A DNA stretch of 7,796 nucleotides, from assembly GCA_900321265.1 (NCBI GenBank), contig ONVJ01000191.1:1-7796 (forward strand). The letters are read 5' to 3'. The position numbers and the translations under genes are program-made. Under the pieces are notes generated by a model that was not told the DNA's origin, ran no database searches, and worked only from the letters and a program-made list of their open reading frames with translations. Source of the stretch: an uncultured Eubacteriales bacterium. Its GTDB lineage: Bacteria; Bacillota; Clostridia; Oscillospirales; CAG-272. Below, piece after piece: positions 6,062-7,796 of the stretch (positions are counted from its first letter, which is position 1; each line of letters begins with the position of its first letter).

Positions 6062-7183
6062 TTACTGCCTTTCAGCACGGGCTATGAGTTTCTTGATGTA
6101 TCTCAGCCCTTCTTTGGTCTTTGTGAAAGCAAAGCCGAGAAGCTTTGCGAGCATCTTCATGGCAAATGGGATAAGTCTGACCGCGAAGTTGTAAACCAGG
6201 ATACCGACGAAGAGGACGACGGCTCCGACCGTGACGCCGAGACCGATCTCAAAGAGACCGACCGGCACCGAGCCCTTGATCATCATTATCACACCGTATA
6301 CTATGCCTACCAGCGAGACGGTCACTCCGGCCGCCACGAAGGCGATCAGGAGCGCGACGATCGCGATGAGAAGCAGCGCGAGAAATACCCAGAATACGAG
6401 ATAGATCGCGATCGCGATCAGCGCAAGCGCGAGGATGAGCGGGATCGCAAGGATGAAAAGGACTGTGAATGCGGGCGATCTTACCGGCGTCTCGTCAAAC
6501 TCGGCGTATGTGTAGTCGTCGATGTCGTCAGGACCGTCGTTCCCTGCTTTTTCCTCTTCGCCTGAAACCTCTTCGGCATTCTTATTATCCGGACTGCTTT
6601 CCGACTTCCTGCTCTTTTTTCCTCCGAACAGACCGCGCCGGAATTCCTTTACGTCTTCTTCCTCAAAATTCAGAGGATCATCCTCGGGAAGAGGTTCGGA
6701 CTTATTATCGGCAGCGGAATCGGGAGCCTCGGCTGCTTTTTCCTTTTTGGCTTTGTCTCCGCTTTTGAAAAAGGACACCGGAGAACGGAGTTCGGGTTCG
6801 GGTTCGGGAGACGCCGGAAGTTCTTTTTCGTCGGACTCCTTTTTTTCTTCGCTCGCGGTCGAGGCAGGGGCTTCGGCAGCCTTTTTCTCTTCGGCGGGAC
6901 CGACCTCCGGAGCGTCCTCGATCTCAAAGTGGCCAAATCCGATATCAGGCATATCCGTCACCGGATCGGACGCCGCGCCCTCGGCGATTTTCACGGGGTC
7001 CTGCTCACTAATCAGAGCCGAGATCTCGTCGGCCATATCCTCAACGGGAATGTCGATCTCCTCCATTCCCTCCTCGTCAAAATAGGCGGAGACAGATGTG
7101 ATCTCGGAGTCGATCGTCTCGGGAGTCAGGCCCTTTTGTGCCAGAACCTTTCGCAGTTCCTTTAAAAACTGTGATTTTTTCAT
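6062..7183 (-). CDS. HAAS/DUF1700-like multi-pass membrane protein with long acidic linker
   Basis: This is a 373-residue protein. Residues 1-65 (MKKSQFLKELRKVLAQKGL, then ETIDSEITSVSAYFDEEG and VEDMADEISALI) match the short helical HAAS/DUF1700 pattern. Residues about 66-235 are low-complexity, rich in Glu, Lys, Ala, Pro and Ser, and contain two similar copies of KKAAEAP/EKAAEAP (100-106 and 148-154). Residues about 237-335 hold three to four very hydrophobic segments rich in Ile, Leu, Ala and Val, followed by a basic amphipathic tail (336-373). The start at 7183 is preferred over the in-frame ATG at 7195, because GAGG at 7193-7190 stands 6 bases before it and overlaps the upstream ATG. It is first in an operon with the DUF4097-like gene. 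The PadR-type regulator that often precedes such pairs is not adjacent here; trmB is divergent instead. The biochemical role is unknown. Confidence 0.78.
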   Translation of the reverse strand: MKKSQFLKELRKVLAQKGLTPETIDSEITSVSAYFDEEGMEEIDIPVEDMADEISALISEQDPVKIAEGAASDPVTDMPDIGFGHFEIEDAPEVGPAEEKKAAEAPASTASEEKKESDEKELPASPEPEPELRSPVSFFKSGDKAKKEKAAEAPDSAADNKSEPLPEDDPLNFEEEDVKEFRRGLFGGKKSRKSESSPDNKNAEEVSGEEEKAGNDGPDDIDDYTYAEFDETPVRSPAFTVLFILAIPLILALALIAIAIYLVFWVFLALLLIAIVALLIAFVAAGVTVSLVGIVYGVIMMIKGSVPVGLFEIGLGVTVGAVVLFVGILVYNFAVRLIPFAMKMLAKLLGFAFTKTKEGLRYIKKLIARAERQ

Positions 7184-7189
7184 TAGATT

Positions 7190-7193
7190 CCTC
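7190..7193 (-). promoter_or_regulatory. Ribosome binding site deciding the HAAS-like gene start
   Basis: GAGG on the minus strand is 6 bases before the ATG at 7183-7181. The alternative ATG at 7195-7193 overlaps this site and has no good site of its own, so the shorter protein is preferred. Confidence 0.8.
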
Positions 7194-7196
7194 ATA

Positions 7197-7253
7197 AAGA
7201 GTTAGAGTGCAATGAAACAATAACTCTTCAAACTGAATAAATAACTTTTCAAA
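7197..7253. repeat. Direct and inverted repeats in the divergent trmB / HAAS-like gene region
   Basis: ATAACTCTTCAAA (7220-7232) and ATAACTTTTCAAA (7241-7253) match at 12 of 13 positions and are exactly 21 bases apart, two helical turns. In addition AAGAGTTA (7197-7204) is the perfect inverse of TAACTCTT (7221-7228). The second direct copy covers the trmB -35. The arrangement resembles an operator for a dimeric or tandem-binding regulator, but no regulator gene is adjacent and the area is AT-rich. The minus-strand promoter of the HAAS-like operon is unclear; the best -10 seen is TATACT at 7261-7256, with a poor -35. Confidence 0.5.
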
Positions 7254-7274
7254 AGAGTATAAATGTGATATAAT
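7246..7274 (+). promoter_or_regulatory. Promoter of trmB (extended -10)
   Basis: TATAAT (7269-7274) is preceded by TG and one base (7266-7268), giving an extended -10. TTTTCA (7246-7251) at a 17-base spacing is a weak -35. Transcription should begin near 7281, giving a leader of about 74 bases before the trmB ATG. Confidence 0.78.
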
Positions 7275-7283
7275 ACTGCATAT

Positions 7284-7301
7284 GCGGAAAGGGTATTCCG
7301 C
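7284..7301 (+). promoter_or_regulatory. Leader hairpin at the predicted 5' end of the trmB transcript
   Basis: GCGGAA (7284-7289) and TTCCGC (7296-7301) form a perfect 6-bp stem with a 6-base loop, AGGGTA. It begins within a few bases of the predicted start site. No U-run follows, so it is not a terminator. A 5' stability element is the simplest reading. Confidence 0.45.
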
Positions 7302-7338
7302 TCATAAATATACAGTTTCAATATATTTTATCACAAAC

Positions 7339-7342
7339 GGAG
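7339..7342 (+). promoter_or_regulatory. Ribosome binding site of trmB
   Basis: GGAG lies 12 bases before the ATG at 7355 and 18 before the next in-frame ATG at 7361, so the first ATG is preferred. The spacing is somewhat long. Confidence 0.6.
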
Positions 7343-7354
7343 TATAAATTCAAG

Positions 7355-7796
7355 ATGCGAATGAGAAAAAAGAAGCATTCGGCCGAAAGAATAGCCGCGT
7401 GCTCGGGATATCTTATCCCCGACACTCCGGGTAGCGATCCCCGACTATGCTTTGAAAAACAGTCTCCGCTCTATCTCGAGATAGGCTGCGGCAAGGGGGA
7501 TTTCGCGCTCGGGCTGGCAAACCGTAATCCGGATAAGAACATAATCGCGGTGGAAAAGATACCCGACGTCGCGATGTTCGCGCTTGAAAAGGCGGCGGGT
7601 ATAAAGCCCGGACCCGATCGCGGAGAGGACGAACCGGTTCCCGGAGCGCTTTACGGCAACATAAGGTTCATCATCGGCGACGCCGTCTATCTGGCCGACC
7701 GGTTTCCACCCGAAAGCGTCGAACGCATCTATCTGAACTTCAGCGATCCCTGGCCGAAAAAGGGATATTACAAGCGCCGGCTGACGGCTCCCGGGT
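7355..7796 (+). CDS. trmB: tRNA (guanine-N7-)-methyltransferase TrmB, 3' end cut by window edge
   Basis: The frame is open from ATG 7355 to the right edge (147 residues). TrmB uses S-adenosylmethionine to make m7G at position 46 of tRNA in the cytoplasm. The start MRMRKKKHSAER is typical of the family. The SAM-binding motif is YLEIGCGKGDF (40-50), followed by AVEK with Glu67, GDA with Asp109 and the signature YLNFSDPWPKK (126-136) with Asp131, then YKRRLT. Two points differ from the usual pattern: an insert rich in Gly, Pro, Asp and Glu (about 84-98) before NIRFIIGDA, and GYY where the family normally has RHx after PKK. Family members are usually a little over 200 residues long, so about a third is missing beyond the edge. 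It is transcribed away from the HAAS-like gene from its own promoter. Confidence 0.95.
   Translation, partial: MRMRKKKHSAERIAACSGYLIPDTPGSDPRLCFEKQSPLYLEIGCGKGDFALGLANRNPDKNIIAVEKIPDVAMFALEKAAGIKPGPDRGEDEPVPGALYGNIRFIIGDAVYLADRFPPESVERIYLNFSDPWPKKGYYKRRLTAPG

Noticed and set aside
6404..6419. Perfect 16-bp palindrome made of GATCGCGATC repeats, resembling a HIP1-like or operator site
   Set aside because: It encodes alternating Ile and Ala codons (ATC GCG) in a membrane segment of the HAAS-like protein, which explains the repetition.
6522..7085. Plus-strand open frame of 187 residues rich in serine
   Set aside because: It is the antisense shadow of the Glu/Lys-rich linker of the HAAS-like gene; it lacks a ribosome site and has low-complexity Ser runs as expected from reversed acidic codons.
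1..7796. CRISPR array, tRNA, rRNA, transposase or phage genes
   Set aside because: No regular spaced repeats, tRNA cloverleaf pattern or mobile-element proteins were seen on either strand.

Overview
The window looks like ordinary chromosome from a Clostridia-type Bacillota (Firmicute) of medium GC content. The evidence is strong AGGAG-type ribosome binding sites, near-consensus sigma-A promoters (two with TGn extended -10), a TTG start, hairpin plus U-run terminators, and a HAAS/DUF1700 gene next to a DUF4097-like gene, a pair common in that group. The genus cannot be told from the sequence. No rRNA, tRNA, CRISPR array, IS element or phage gene was seen.

Layout. Positions 1-108 hold the 3' end of an unidentified plus-strand gene, followed by a strong terminator (154-200). 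A minus-strand operon runs from 3651 down to 224: an OmpR/PhoB-type response regulator with a TTG start, a histidine kinase with almost no extracytoplasmic loop, and a membrane-anchored HtrA serine protease with one PDZ domain. A compact terminator-like hairpin sits between the regulator and kinase genes, so the kinase and protease are probably made by read-through. The regulator promoter and a textbook sigma-A promoter for ychF face away from each other across a 190-bp AT-rich region with phased A/T-tracts.

The plus-strand ychF gene (YchF/OLA1-type ATPase, 3842-4939) ends at a long palindrome that serves as a convergent terminator. Opposite it lies a second minus-strand operon (7183 to 5024): a HAAS/DUF1700-like protein with a long acidic linker and a multi-pass membrane domain, then a membrane-anchored beta-solenoid protein resembling DUF4097. 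A 171-bp divergent intergenic region follows, with direct and inverted repeats, an extended -10 promoter and a leader hairpin. It leads into trmB (tRNA m7G46 methyltransferase), which the right edge cuts.

How the genes may work together: the regulator, kinase and HtrA form a plausible envelope-stress circuit, in which the kinase senses from within the membrane and the protease handles damaged surface proteins. The HAAS/DUF4097 pair is probably a second envelope-associated module of unknown function. ychF and trmB are translation-related housekeeping genes. No clearly new system is proven. The most notable points are the intramembrane-type kinase joined to HtrA, the intra-operon terminator, and the long acidic disordered regions in both membrane modules.
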